NCBI RefSeq assembly: GCF_036785885.1 | Contig: NC_092320.1 | Span: forward strand, 14,881,557 to 14,945,556 | Reading direction: 5' to 3' | DNA from: Coffea arabica | Taxonomy: Eukaryota > Streptophyta > Magnoliopsida > Gentianales > Rubiaceae | Length of the DNA stretch: 64,000 nt | Shown: positions 46,754 through 59,192 of the stretch, piece after piece | Layout of the letters: each line of letters begins with the position of its first letter | Numbering within the stretch: position 1 is the stretch's first letter | The notes under the pieces: generated by a model | What the model was told of the DNA's origin: nothing | What the model saw: the letters and a program-made list of their open reading frames with translations, nothing else | Database searches by the model: none | Made by a program: the position numbers and the translations under genes

Positions 46754-47443
46754 ATGATAGAAGCTGCACGAATCCGGCTCAATGGGTGGCAGAGGGTTGC
46801 TGTAGCACTTGGTTCAGCAGCAGGGGCATTACTGGACCCACGAAGAGCAGATCTCATTGCTGCTTTGGGGGAAACAACAGGACGACCTGCTTTTGCAAAG
46901 GTGCTTGAAAGGATGGAGAGGAGTCCCGAAGGCAGAGCTGTATTGAAGGAGCGTCCACGTGTCCTTTCTACAGAAGTCGGTCATGCATGGGACCTACCAT
47001 CTAACACATTTGGTGCTGCATATGCAAGATTCATGGGATCTAGAAATTTTTCTCCTGATGATCGGCCACCTGTGCGATTCATGGAGACCGAAGAGCTGGC
47101 TTATGTGGCAATGCGTGCTCGCGAGGTTCACGACTTCTGGCACACTCTATTTGGCCTCCCTACCAATTTAATTGGTGAATCAGCTCTCAAGGTGATAGAG
47201 TTTGAACAAATGCTACTTCCCATGTGTATGATGTCTGTTGTGGGAGGTACCGCTAGATTCAGCGAGAAGCAGAGAAGGTTGTTCTACCAACATTACTTTC
47301 CTTGGGCCCTAAAGGCTGGTTTGCAGTGCACAGATCTAATGTGTGTCTATTACGAAAGGCACTTTCATGAAGATTTGGAGGATGTTCGACGAAAGTGGGG
47401 AATAATTCCTGCACCTTTGCCACCTAGATCGGATGGGGTCTAA
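46754..47443 (+). CDS. COQ4: Ubiquinone biosynthesis protein COQ4, 229 aa, intronless
   Basis: COQ4 is a peripheral mitochondrial inner-membrane protein needed for coenzyme Q synthesis; recent work ties it to oxidative decarboxylation of the ring and to organising the COQ complex. The whole frame matches the plant family: [80 protein letters not shown]. The metal-site motif [11 protein letters not shown] with its downstream Glu ([13 protein letters not shown], about residues 126-152) is complete, and [18 protein letters not shown] and RRKWGI close the protein. The length is normal for plants, which lack the long N-terminal presequence of yeast. The start at 46754 begins the conserved N-terminus. 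The frame is uninterrupted, and a 5' UTR intron upstream is possible. Confidence 0.96.
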   Translation: MIEAARIRLNGWQRVAVALGSAAGALLDPRRADLIAALGETTGRPAFAKVLERMERSPEGRAVLKERPRVLSTEVGHAWDLPSNTFGAAYARFMGSRNFSPDDRPPVRFMETEELAYVAMRAREVHDFWHTLFGLPTNLIGESALKVIEFEQMLLPMCMMSVVGGTARFSEKQRRLFYQHYFPWALKAGLQCTDLMCVYYERHFHEDLEDVRRKWGIIPAPLPPRSDGV

Positions 47444-48598
47444 AAGGTGAAGATATTACAACTTTTAAACCAATAAGAAGAATCATGTCGTCTTACTGGC
47501 GACATTTAGTTGTCTATCTGCTGCTTTTTCTTTCATCTGTATTTAACCAATTTCAAACAAATCAGCACAGTTACAGAGCCTGGAGGAATGATATTTTCCT
47601 GCAATATACACAATTCTGTGTAAAGATGTATCTATTTGCAAGGATTGCGGAAAGAGTATGATTTGAATAGAGCTCTTGGATACCTGTTTTTGAGTTCCTT
47701 TATATTCCCAACAACAAAGAACATATACATTAAGGGCATTGACTCCTGTGACACTATAGTCAATTTAGTATTCTTATTAAGTGAATTAGTGTACAGGCTC
47801 TGCAGAAGTTGTTCCAATGCGCACAACATCATCACGTAAATCCATAGACTCCATATCTTATGCGTATCATCTTGGTTAGAAGGCTTTAATCCCGACCAAC
47901 TTCAGTAACATGATGCCTTTATTCTTTCAACATGCTGCTCTTTTTTTAGTAGCATGTTTCTTCAGGCTAATGTGTGTGTCCATGCGGGAATAGGATGACA
48001 TTTCTCTGAAGGAAATGTGGTTTGTAATTACTCCTATTTTTTCAACATTGTTGAGGAATCCAGCTACTGCGGTCCATGAACTAACATATAGTCATACTAA
48101 AACCCACCTCCAGAGCAATATGTTTGATTGGCCGATACTTGAAAGCATTTACAAATGTACTTACTGTTCCTAATGCATTCGATAATACCATATGTTCCAC
48201 AAGAACTGTTTTTGAAATGATAGGCTAGTTATGGGTTGCTATATAATGGTATCATAACTGATCATTGAAGATACTAATAATCATCTTTGAACAAGCTTTG
48301 ATTGCCCTGTCAGAAATTGACTGTTTGATGCTTAAATTCCAATGACAAATCTAGTATAATCAATATTAAGGTACTATAAATAGCAACTAAGTTCTAAAAG
48401 TCTCTGTTGCTTCAAGAAAAATTACAATTGCTCATCTTCATCAAATTGTAGCAACAGGTTCGTTAAAGATAGCATTGAGCGGATCAGAGTACTACTGACT
48501 GCAAGACTGCCTCTCTAGCATTGTAGCCATAGGCATTCATAAAAAAGAAAGGGGAAGATAGAGAATTGCAAGATTGCGTCAATCTCATGTTGCAACTT
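47444..48598. other. Intergenic between convergent COQ4 and PTI1-like genes
   Basis: Contains the COQ4 3' UTR and, from about 48400, the 3' UTR of the minus-strand kinase gene. No other feature is recognised. Confidence 0.5.
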
Positions 48599-51096
48599 TT
48601 ATGCTTGAGACTCTGGAGCTGCTGGTTTTGAGTTGAGAAGTGGCTGCAATGCCTTGACAACAATTGTCATATTTGGCCTAAAATCTGCCTCGTACTGAAC
48701 ACAGAGAGCCGCAACAGCTGCCATCTGTCAAAATGAAGAAGGATATAAAAACATTCAACACAGGAGCTTCATTTGACTCCTCTACGTTGGATGATGAAAA
48801 TTTGAAACAGGAGAGATGGAAAGGACCTTAGCAATTGCCTTTGGCGGGTAGTCGTTATTTAGCTTGGGATCCACACACTGCTTCACCTTGTCTTCACTCA
48901 ATCTTGGAGTTGCCTGCAGGAAAATGGCTATCGGTTGTCATACTTAGGGAGATGAATGAGATACTGAATGGAAACTTTAGACATTGAATAGTGCAACGAT
49001 CATACCCATGTAACCAAACTCTGCTGTCCTTTCGGCATAGTGTGGTCTACTGGCTTCCTTCCTGTTAAAAGCTCTAGAAGAACAACTCCGAAACTGTAAA
49101 CATCACTTTTTTGAGTGATCTGCCCTGTCATGGCATATCTGAATAGGGATGGCAAACACATAAGTGACAAATAACAAGCCTTTCTGAACTGAAAATGATA
49201 CAAGGTCAAATCAGAAGGAAAAAAAAAACTAAAGGTCTAAGATCATCAGGCAACATGACGATCATCATCTTTCTTTCCCTGGTAGACCTGTCTGTGTTTG
49301 TTAAAGATAGCATAGTCTGAAGTTGACACTTGACACAGTTTATCTAATATGGATCTTCGGGTGTGTCATCTTTTTGCATATAACTTGCGCATTCAAAAAG
49401 AAGTTTGCTTTTCCTGATAGATCTGGGTGAAATCTGATTTTGTAGATTCTAAGCAAAATTTTATCTGATAGGGGATTGCTTCATAATTGTTTTTTGAGAA
49501 ATGGGAAGAAAACTGGCTTACTCTGGAGCATGGTAGCCAAATGTACCCAAGACTCTTGTTGAGTGCAGCCGAGCTGCTGTATCAGAAGACTGATTTCCCA
49601 AGTTGAAATCAGCAATTTTGGCCATAAAATCATCAAACAGTAGCACATTGCTGGATCTGACATCACGATGAACAATAGATGGTTGAACCTTTTCATGTAG
49701 ATATTCAAGGCCCTTGGCTGCACCATAGGCAATCTTAACTCTCTGATTCCAGTTAAGAACTGGACCGGGTTCAGCCCCCTGTACACCTTTCCTACCTATA
49801 AAGATGGCCAACAATCATAATTTGCGCACCAAAGAGTTTTGGAAGTTTGATATCATCACAACTACCTACCATGTAATACGTCATGTAATGAACCCATTGT
49901 TGCGTACTCGTATGCCAAGATTCGGTTATTTCCTTCGAGGCAATAACCAATTAAGCCAACAAAGTGCTCATTTTTAAGTCTTGAAACTGTTGATAACTGC
50001 ATGAGAAAGAAGGAACACCTATTTGAGTTAATCACATCACCTTTGACTTGTTCTTTTATGGAAGTAAGTTTCTTTGCCAGATACTCACCTGGGCTGCAAA
50101 CTCAGAGTCTGGCTCTGGTGAAGAGCTGGTATCCAGCTTTTTAATTGCTGCTGGCTGTCCATTATTCAGTTTTGCACAGAAAACCCGGCCATAAGAACCT
50201 TCTCCAATTAGAGCTTTCGTTCCAAAATTGTCGGTCAGCCTGTTCAGCACACTCAAAGACAAAACTGGTGTCTCAATAGGTAAAGCTTTCTGAGGAGCTC
50301 CGCTTCTTACTGCACCAGTCTTTGGCTCCCCTCTTTCACTGCCTACAGTATTAATCAAAAGCAAAAAGAAATGAGGACATGCCACTCCTCTCTCGCATTA
50401 CAAGTAAAGTAGAGCCAAATAAATAAATACACAAAACAGGAAAACACCAAAGGGACACACTTGTGTAAGACTCATTTATGATTTTTGTGAGGTTGTAAGA
50501 CCATTCTTTTTGTTATTCCATTCCCACTTCATGGTAACCATTTAGCTTTAGGCTCTAGAGCATCCTAGACTAGGAAACTTGCCTAACCTAACATTGTTAC
50601 AGTGAAAATTTAATGAGAACCAAGCTTTGAGAAGAATGGTGATGCTGAGAGGAGCCAAATGTCATAATTGATCATCTAGATTAGATTAAAGCTGTGATAG
50701 GTAAGATGACCAGCAGCTTAAAAAAGAGAAAGGGCACCCAATTCTGCATACAAATGATATTTAGTTGCTACTCTCCCTTCTCTTCTTAAGGCCCCCGAAT
50801 ATTGCACTTGACATTCTGATACCACAAGCCTAAACCTGAAATCCTGAACTTTTGAAGATGTTAGATTAAGCTTAATCTTTAGAACAACTTTCTATTGTCT
50901 GTATAGGAAAGAAGAACTTGAAAACAGGGCCAGAGTTATTTTTTAACGTCACTACGTCTGATCATGAATGAGTAGAGAAGAAATTACCTCCGCCTGCACC
51001 GCCACCGTAAGGATTGCCAGCTCTGGGAGGAGCAGTATATTGATTTGCAGGAGGCCCGCTGACATTTTCCTCTTCTGCACCTCCACAACACAGCAT
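48599..51096 (-). CDS. PTI1-like protein kinase, 369 aa, 7 exons
   Basis: Receptor-like cytoplasmic kinase of the PTI1 group, acting downstream of receptor or OXI1-type kinases in defence and oxidative signalling. Minus-strand exons: 51096-50988, 50342-50089, 49996-49870, 49795-49522, 49138-49006, 48913-48827, 48724-48599; all GT-AG, 370 codons with stop. The N-terminus [10 protein letters not shown] carries the Cys pair that is S-acylated for membrane attachment in relatives, followed by a Gly/Pro-rich linker. Kinase landmarks: glycine loop [17 protein letters not shown] (catalytic Lys), [49 protein letters not shown] (catalytic loop), [30 protein letters not shown] (activation segment) and [22 protein letters not shown]. 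The DFG motif reads DFN, a deviation common in this subfamily. Leader exons probably lie further upstream, to about 52050. Confidence 0.95.
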
Positions 51097-53470
51097 TGTC
51101 TAGTTTTGAGGGCAGGACAATTTAAAGAAGGCCTTGAGTTGACTGCATGCAGCTAATAATTGCAAGGAATCAACTTTACCAAACTAATTCCTGCAATACA
51201 GAATCAGATGAGCAGAATGAGGATAAAATCAAATGAGTCATCACCAAAAATTGGATAAGCTAACAGCTGTAGAACAAGTTTCTTGCTTAGGGACGGCAAA
51301 ATGAATGGTGGAACCGTACAAACTTGTCTACAAGGAATGGGAAAATGTTATAGAAAATGTGACATCAAATTATTAGCAGGAAACAATTGTCAATAAATCT
51401 CATCCTAATCATCAAAAGAATACATGATAATCTTTAGAAATCACCAATCCGCTCTTGAACCAGGCAGCATTCCTAATTCAACAATGCATTGCAATTTGAG
51501 ACATGGAAAGCAAGATCACGAGTTTCAGAATCACTTGGGAACAAAAAATAAGGTAAAAACAAAAAAAATAGAAACAATGAGATCAAATTTCTAAGGCAAT
51601 TTTTATTATTTTCAAACCCCAATAGTTAACATCTAAAACCAACATCAATACCACCCCAAGAATCTGAGAAATAAATCAATGATGCTTGAAGGGACGCATG
51701 AAACATACTGTTTATTACCGAAAATCCCTTGAACCCAAGATGGATGAAAAAAAAAAAGAAAAGCAAAGAAAATATGAACCTCTAGAGAAATGCAGGGAAG
51801 GATCAAGGGAGAAAGAGGGATGAAAAGGAGGAAGAAAAAGAAGGGAGAAAATCCATAAATTTTTTTTTTTTTCTTTCTCTCTTTCTTTCTCGGAAGTCTT
51901 TCTTGGTTTTTGGGGTAGCAAAGGCAAAGACCATTCTGCTTTCGCGGGAAAGCCGCATTTGGGGTTCTTCTTAACCGCAAAAAAACTAACATATGAATAT
52001 AGACAGACTACTACGACTTGGTAATGGTACCTACCAACTACGTGCGAGCCTTGATCTTGCACGTCCTAGGATTATATTGTACTAATTTGATCACTCCTAC
52101 GTAGTATATTCTAGTCAAAATCAGGACCCTTTTGATTTTTGAGCTTCTAGGTGGTGGTCTACCATCATAATTTGCACGATAAAACCGGCCTATATATGTT
52201 GTTATTGGGGTCAACTTTTGTATTTTCCCCCTGTCTAGCCTAGTTAAAGATTAGAATTGCTAATTCTTTTTGTTACTTTGTAGTTATGTAGGAACCACAA
52301 TAGTACAACCGATGAAGCAATTGTGTGATTCGAACGCAAATTTTTGTTTCCAGAGACTGAATCCAAGATCTTTTGTTTTTGGAAAATTTTGCAGCACTCT
52401 TTGATAAGTTTAATAGAGCCTCTTGCAAACATTGCAGTGGTCTGATGGTTGATTGTAGTACATCTAACACCCAAAGTTCAGGAGCTGAACTTGGATGCCA
52501 TTGGCGGAATGAAAAAAATTGGTTCCCAATTTGGTCCCAAAAGATTTGGTCTACACCAGTTTTTCCCTAAGTTGTCAGTTTTGTAGATCTCTAGATTATG
52601 TGCAATTTAATGGTTCCCTACGGAGGTCTTGGTCTAATAATATATGACTGACGTTAGAGATTTTAAGGTGAAATTTCATAAATTGTGAGTATAGTCTAAC
52701 TTTATGTTTTTGTCTGTGTATCATATACGAAGTTAGTTATAATCTTATTAATTTTATGATATCTTAGGATTTGATGTCATCATTGCAAATTACATGTAAT
52801 TTTTTTAACCAATCTTAAAAATGCTCCCCTAAGTAGGAATATTTCCGTTTCCTAATTTCTACTGCTTGATAAATGCTTTAAACTTGAGATAATTCAAATA
52901 ATTGGTTAACCTTATATCAAAAAAGCACGTGTTGATTTTCTTTTTTTTCAGTGTAAGTGGAAGATCTAAAACACGAGATCTCTCACTTGCATACCCTCTT
53001 CCTGTATCGTCCAATTTTTGAAAGCACTGAAGAAAAATAGTACGACAAAAGGATCATGAGATAAATAGATACAGAAATACGTATTTTGCAATATCAATCT
53101 TTTCTCTCTCTTTTTTTTTTTTTCTGTTTCTTGGTGTCCTAACCATTAATTTTCCTCTTCTCCATCCATGCATCTTGCCAAATAACACTATATTTGGATT
53201 ATAAGTAACAGACATCTAGGTTTGGGTTGTAACATGAATTTCTCTATCCAAAGTTAGGAAACTAAATCTCTTCCTCTCTCGTCAAAAGATTTTCTTCCCG
53301 TTTTGTTGTTTTAAAGATTTTTTTTCCTTCTACATGTTCATGTACACTAGTATAAATACCACCAACTGGTCTCTAGCTTCTTCATCGATCCTCCAATATC
53401 CTTCTTCATCTCTCTCCTTAGGCATATTGCAAGGCTACCCTCCACATTCTCTTTTCTTCACCAAAGACTA
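51097..53470. other. 5' region of the PTI1-like gene and intergenic DNA
   Basis: No further coding exon is recognised. On the minus strand 51720-52060 is purine/pyrimidine-skewed (GAAAGAAAGAGAGAAAG), suitable for a noncoding first exon of the kinase gene. From 53340 a plus-strand promoter-like stretch starts, with TATAAATACC at about 53351-53360, followed by the peptide relic below. Confidence 0.4.
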
Positions 53471-53474
53471 GATA

Positions 53475-53946
53475 TAGCAAAGTTTTCCTTCTCATCTTTG
53501 TGGCTCATCACTCTTTGTTCTCCCAGGCCTGTCATTTATTTCCTAACAACTATGGTGCTTTTTGTATATATCATGCAATTGTGAAAATCATTTCTAAACC
53601 AACTACAACTTTTATTGTATTAAACACTGCCACAAACCTACATATTTATCTAGCACATGCATGTTCTTTTATACAAGTTGTGCCATTGATTTGTTTCTCT
53701 CTTTTCATTTTACTAACTTCAATATCTTTCTTGCAGTTGCCTCGACAGTTCCTCAAGCACGGGGTCAAAATAGATGCAGGGTAATTCTGAACTCATGATT
53801 GTGACCTAGCAACTTGCAAACAACAATGCCTCCAAACTCACAACGGAAATGGAGTTTTCACCTCAGGAGGAGAACCTGGCAAATTTATTTGGTCATGTTT
53901 CTACAATTGCCCGCCAAAATAAATTTCTATGTAATCTTACCAAATG
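53475..53946 (+). pseudogene. Decayed cysteine-rich (defensin-like) peptide gene
   Basis: A promoter-like TATAAATA (about 53351) precedes a stretch that reads like a secretory signal, AKFSFSSLWLITLC (53478-53520), but without a good start codon. About 215 bp later, after the acceptor-like TTTCTTGCAG, exon-2-like sequence gives ARGQNRCRVILNS and then, in a shifted frame, DCDLATCKQQCLQTHNG and FIWSCFYNCPPK before a stop. Six cysteines in the order C, C, C-x3-C, C-x3-C and the split between signal and mature exon match plant LCR/defensin-like genes. The copy looks broken, with about two or three lesions, although a sequence error could account for one of them. It is related in layout to 8642-9167, not in close sequence. 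Confidence 0.45.
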
Positions 53947-53977
53947 ACTGAATCATGAGTGTAATCTGTAGCTTGAG

Positions 53978-54479
53978 CATGGTTCAAAGACTCGGCCGAG
54001 TCATCACCGTTCCGGACCCTCCCGATACGATACCATGATAAAACGATACCAAGATACTTGACTCGCCGAGACGTCAACTTGAAATGGCCGAGTCACATCG
54101 AGTCATTTCAAGTTATCCCGAGTTAACTTAAATTCAACAAAAAACCTTTAGAAAAAAGAATTAAAAAGGAAACCCGAAGCTATTAGAGTAACAACTACAG
54201 CTAGATCCCAACACAAGAAGGAGAAGTCAATATTGAAATCATTGTGGTCAGTATGTTTGGATTGCAAATTTATCTCAAATGATATTTCGCTTGCATCATA
54301 AACATATTTCCCAATTCACCTTTTTATATTCCCAACTACTTTTTATTTTATATACATCACATCACAAAAAGTGCTACAGTAATTATTCCAAATAATATTC
54401 CAAATAATACTCTATCCAAAGATTTTACTCCGAAACCGATGTGAAACGTTCTGGACCGTGACCACGACTTTGAACCACG
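53978..54479. mobile_element. Mutator-like or hAT-like short element with a nested miniature element
   Basis: The inverted ends CATGGTTCAAAGACTCG and CGACTTTGAACCACG are flanked by AGCTTGAG on both sides (53970-53977 and 54480-54487). Eight bases match, so either an 8-bp hAT or a slightly decayed 9-bp Mutator-like duplication is possible. The left part is GC-richer with GAGTCA/CCGAGTC phrases. At about 54248-54420 a second AT-rich miniature element (GTTTGGATTGCAAAT ... TATCCAAAG) sits inside. The wider left end lies just after the decayed peptide gene. Confidence 0.65.
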
Positions 54480-54487
54480 AGCTTGAG

Positions 54488-56219
54488 TGATATCCAGGCG
54501 CCTGTAGCCCTGATTGAATCTTTTCGACCTGGTGCTGGAAAGGAATAAATTTTCAATAAAAATCATTTTCTTCTATTCGTGTACACAAAAAATGATTTAG
54601 TTTTCTTCATCAAATGTACTGCGAATGTGTAGTTATATTCTACTCTGCTCCCATCTTGCCAAAGGGTCAAAGAAAGTTGCTGATTTTCATTTAGGGAAAT
54701 TATGCTCATGACTGCCCCTCTGCACTATATATCAAAATCATAGGAAATCAAATAATATGTCACACATAAAAAAGGGAGAAATTTTGTGTATGTGAGATAG
54801 GAGCCTCAACAACTAATTTTCCAATCAATTGATTTGTTTCACATTAGTATATATACATACATGTAATTATTATTTCCTCGAGTTGCACCGCATTTTTTGA
54901 ATGTAATCCCTAAATTAATCTCAAAGAACCAAAATTCAAACAGGATAATCTCATCCATCAACCTCACTTGTACTTACTTTTGCTAATTGTAAACGCGTTC
55001 CCGTGGAACATATGTCTTGCACACCATAATTGGCAAAATACAGAATGCATGTAAAACATATGCATATTATATTAGTGTTTTTTTTTTGAAAATTATTATT
55101 AAAAGTTCAACGTAAAAAGTATAAATTACAGAAAATTTTGCATCTAAATTCGTATGAAAATAGCATGAATACATTTAAAAGTTCAGAAACAAAATTGGTA
55201 ATACATTTAAATCATATCTAACCTAGTGCGTGGATACACACATATATAATTGTTACCCCTTTTTGCATTTGTAGACTTTCTCGGTTTAACTTTATTTTTT
55301 TCAAAAACGGTTTGCCTTAATGAGTTCTCAACAAGGTGTAGTTCAGCCATTAATATTTTAGAATCTAAAGTAAAATAGAAAAAGCTTATAAATATGAGGT
55401 AGAATAATAATTATTAATAGCTGTATTCATAAGTAGGTTAAATGTGATTAGATGTCTCGACAAGAAAATAGGGGAAACTTATAAATGTAAGGTAGACTAA
55501 TAATTACTATTAACATTTGCATTTAAAAGTAGGTTAATTGTGATTAGATGTCTTGACAAGTATTCATTAGACGCCTGTCAGCAAAAGCTCCTTCCAAAAA
55601 AAAAATTTTTTTTTTTTTGACACCCAATCTCCATCTACAGACCCATGGATGGATATGGAATGAAAAATGATTCCCAGTCCTTTAAAGTATTGTTCAAGGT
55701 GAAAATACTTTACAAGTCTGCCAATGTCAGTGCATGGCTTACCCCGTTCGACTGAGCCATGATGATTTAATCGACTTTCTCCTCCACCATGATGGCACAG
55801 GACCGCAAACCGAATAGAGTGCCGCTAAAACAATCTAACAAGCATTGTCTGATGAAGAAAGATCAAGAAACTGTCAAGAGTGCCACGCCTAGTTTCAATT
55901 CAAGTCAATAAATTATCTATTCTGTTGAACATTCCTACCTAGCTAAAGGGCTTTTCGAGAAGAACAGGGAAGAGTAGGAATGAGTATGATGCATAGAGAA
56001 TATACTTGTAAACGTTGCATCTTTTACTACTAGAACTTGAGTTTTCAGTTTACTCAAGTACCTTTTCAGCTATGACCTTACCCCTGATCCTCAAGGTTAA
56101 TAACAAAATGGCCAATGCACAAAAAATAATAACCAGATATTCATAATTCCTGCGCTGGCCACACGAGATACAGAATATTCACTGTCTCGAGAAGCTGTAC
56201 AATCGGGCCACCTATAGGC
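54488..56219. other. Intergenic, with a short tandem duplication
   Basis: No gene is supported. At 55385-55562 a unit of about 93 bp, starting CTTATAAAT(A/G)T and ending GATTAGATGTCT(C/T)GACAAG, occurs twice in tandem with drift. A/T homopolymers are frequent near 55596-55618. The right end contains the SINAT 3' UTR. Confidence 0.5.
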
Positions 56220-59192
56220 TCAGAGTTCTTTCCAAATGCGCCCTGTCACCCTCAACTTGAGCTCTTGCCCATCTCCACCGGAGAAGAAGAGCGCCAAGGC
56301 CCTTGGAATGATTAGTCCGTCTTGACTGTCGCGAACTTTCTTGTGGCTGTCGCGGATGCTCCTTGGAACTCCTTGCCATGTTAATTTACGGCCATAACCA
56401 CCAACTTCCAACGCGTAGCTGTACTTTCTGGCCTCGCTGTCCTCGCCCATGAATCGGAGGAAGGCCATGTAGACTGGCGCCATACCAATCTGGAAAGCCT
56501 CAAAGTGCAAGCAAAATTGCTTCCCATAACAGTTGAAGACCTGTATGCAGAAAAAGGAGTGCAGGACATCAGCAGGATTTACATTCAGCCTCAAAATGTT
56601 ATGTTGACGCCACAAGTTACATAATAGTTCGCTCATCTAAAGCCAGAACATTATGATATGCCGTGAACTTTGAGCATGTAATAAAGAGTAACAAAATAAA
56701 GATTCAGTGCATCTAATCCTTCATCTCCATGACATTTGAAGAGAATTCAGGATATGGATGGACCAAAATACCAGTTAAACTCTGCAAGAAATCTTCAAAG
56801 TTTAAACATATCATGTTTTAGTATTAGCAGATATTATATGAAAATTTTCAGAGAAGAACTCTTCTACACAAGCATAGAAGGCTACATAACTTCCCTACAT
56901 AGACATCAATTTGATGCAGGGTAAACAAATCTAAACTCTGAAGTCAGAAAATCAGTACTAATTGGTGCAGTTCAGCAAATAACCCTCATAGCCATTGTCA
57001 GACCAGACACTCTATCTTTGCCTTTTTTCCATGTGAAATATTAAAAGTCCATAATGTTATTGTTCTGCAAAATGGAACTACTTTTGCAGAATTACATGGA
57101 TCCGATGATCTTCTTTAACATGCTTTACCATGTAAACTTCCAACACGGCATGGAACTTCTCTTCATGCCATCAGTCCATCGCCAACTACTGATCATACAT
57201 TACAAGAATCAGGAAGCATATTAACTTTCATTATAAGTTAAGGATCAGGTCAATTACTATGCCGTAAAAAACAATGTGATTCAGAGATTGCAGTGGACAT
57301 TATAATTACCATGTAAATTCTATAATGCGTAAGAAAAATGCTTCACATTTGTGTTGCAATAATTAACTTACTGTAAGCATCCATGTTGCATTCTCAACTT
57401 CATGTGGATTGGATTTGACATATCGATGGTTGAATGTACAACCATCATGCATGTCAACCTTGTGCTCATCCTTAAGATGTGCTACCAGTGTTGGAATATC
57501 ACCAGTTATGGAGCACTCAGACCCAGCATAAGGGCAATTGTATGGACGGAATCGACAATTCTGCTCATGTTTGAGCTTACTATAGTATGGAAATATATCA
57601 TGACAGCCAAGACCCTGGTACTGACAAGGAAGTTCTAATGATTCAGCCACTCTTTCCAAGGCCAAACATCTTATGTCTCCAAGATCAAATCGGCAAGTTG
57701 GGCAAGAGTTATGGACTCTAACTTTGCAGTTTGCACAAAGTGTGTGTCCATTGGGGCACTACATAAAGAGAATCAAAAAATAAGGTAAAGAATTTAATAG
57801 CGGTTGGGACATTAGAAAAATCATAAAAGCTTGCACAAGGCTAATTTAAATACTTCACGACAAACAAGTACTCATGGAAAGAATAGCATGCAGCATTTGT
57901 ATGCAAAACAAAACTAGTCAAGATAATGATTACTAAAGATGTAATTCTGAACCATGCATGGAATCGAGAGGATCTAGTATCATAATGAACAAACAATCTA
58001 TCTACTATATGAATCATCCCAGACACTGAAGCTGAAATTGACAATCACAGCACAATGACCCTCATTTGTTGTCAAACTAACAAAACTTTCTTAATTAAAC
58101 TATTTATGACGCAATCTACCACACACTAAAAACCAGAATCACCAAATTTCAAAGGCATACCAACATATATCTTCTCACCAAGTCCGATAATCATCCGAGA
58201 TTGTATCCTAGCCTTGAATTTCAATATCCATGAGATAGGATTTCAAATTCATTGATCAGTTAACAGAGTCATGGGCTGAGCAGTACAAGATTTATTGCAC
58301 CTTTTCAGTTTAAGTTTAGCTGGTTTAAAGGTGATTTGTCCATGACATATCATGCTTCTCTAGACAGACTTTTACAACCATGTAAAACTTTTTTCTTAGT
58401 CCTGTGAGTAAATAAAGTAGAGAGGGATGGGGATATTTCACAAAGAAGACCTAGGAAAAATTTGATCTTCTATATAACAACTTTTAGGGGTAGATTGAAA
58501 TGAAAATCAACTTCTACAAGAGGCTGCTTGCCTCGCACAACAGGCACACCGCAGAAACTTCTGATGGATAATCCAGCTTGAAACTAGTAGATATGGACAA
58601 ATTAACAAAAGCATGAGTAATAATTCCCACGATATTGAAGTGTTAGTAAACGATGAATGAAGAAAAAAACAATATTACAAAAAAGAATAGAAAGTAAACT
58701 TAAGAGATTATGAATGAAACATGTATCGTATAAGAACACCACTAGATAGATGACTACATTATAAGCTGTGAAAGACAAGTAACCCATAAATGATCTCCGC
58801 TTGGAGGAACAGCCAAAATGTACACATAACATAAAAAATCCATCACTCAACTGACAGAATCTAAGATCAATAAATCCATGCATGTAGAACTACCCCAAAT
58901 AAATTGGACATCATCCAAAGATAAATCCAATCATCAATGAAGAGATCCAACTTTAGCTCACAGCATTAAATCAAACCTGATGAATTGGGGGGTACATCGA
59001 ACTTCCGCAAACAGGACACTGAAGAAGTTCATGCACACCATTCATTGAAGATATTCCATGCTTTTCACTAAGGCCAATCTTAGGTTTAACTGAACTGCTA
59101 CTTTTCTCTGCCTTGACTATTGCAATGTCATAATTTGTGGCCTTTGGGAGTGAGTCAACATCTTCTCTGAAAGCGCCACCTCCAGGAGCCAT
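56220..59192 (-). CDS. SINAT-type RING E3 ubiquitin ligase, 307 aa, 3 coding exons
   Basis: Seven-in-absentia homologue that ubiquitinates target proteins; plant relatives act in auxin, drought and autophagy control. Coding exons on the minus strand: 59192-58977, 57758-57372 and 56540-56220, 308 codons with stop, phase 0 at both junctions. Order of domains: N-terminus MAPGGGAFREDVDSLPK; C3HC4 RING at about 59-94 (CPVCGSSMYPPIHQ, CPNGHTLCANCK, CPTCRF); SIAH-type zinc fingers at about 112-170 (CQYQGLGCHDIFPYYSKLKH, CPYAGSECSITGDIPTLVAH); then the TRAF-like substrate-binding domain (FNCYGKQFCLHFEAFQIGMA, KLTWQGVPRSIRDSHKKVRD, LKLRVTGRIWKEL). All zinc ligands are present and the length equals the Arabidopsis family. 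The first coding intron divides the RING between HQ and CP, as in other plant SINATs. Noncoding leader exons likely extend to about 60830. Confidence 0.96.

Noticed and set aside
56381-56569. Second minus-strand frame inside the SINAT last exon
   Set aside because: Out-of-frame shadow of the TRAF-like domain exon.
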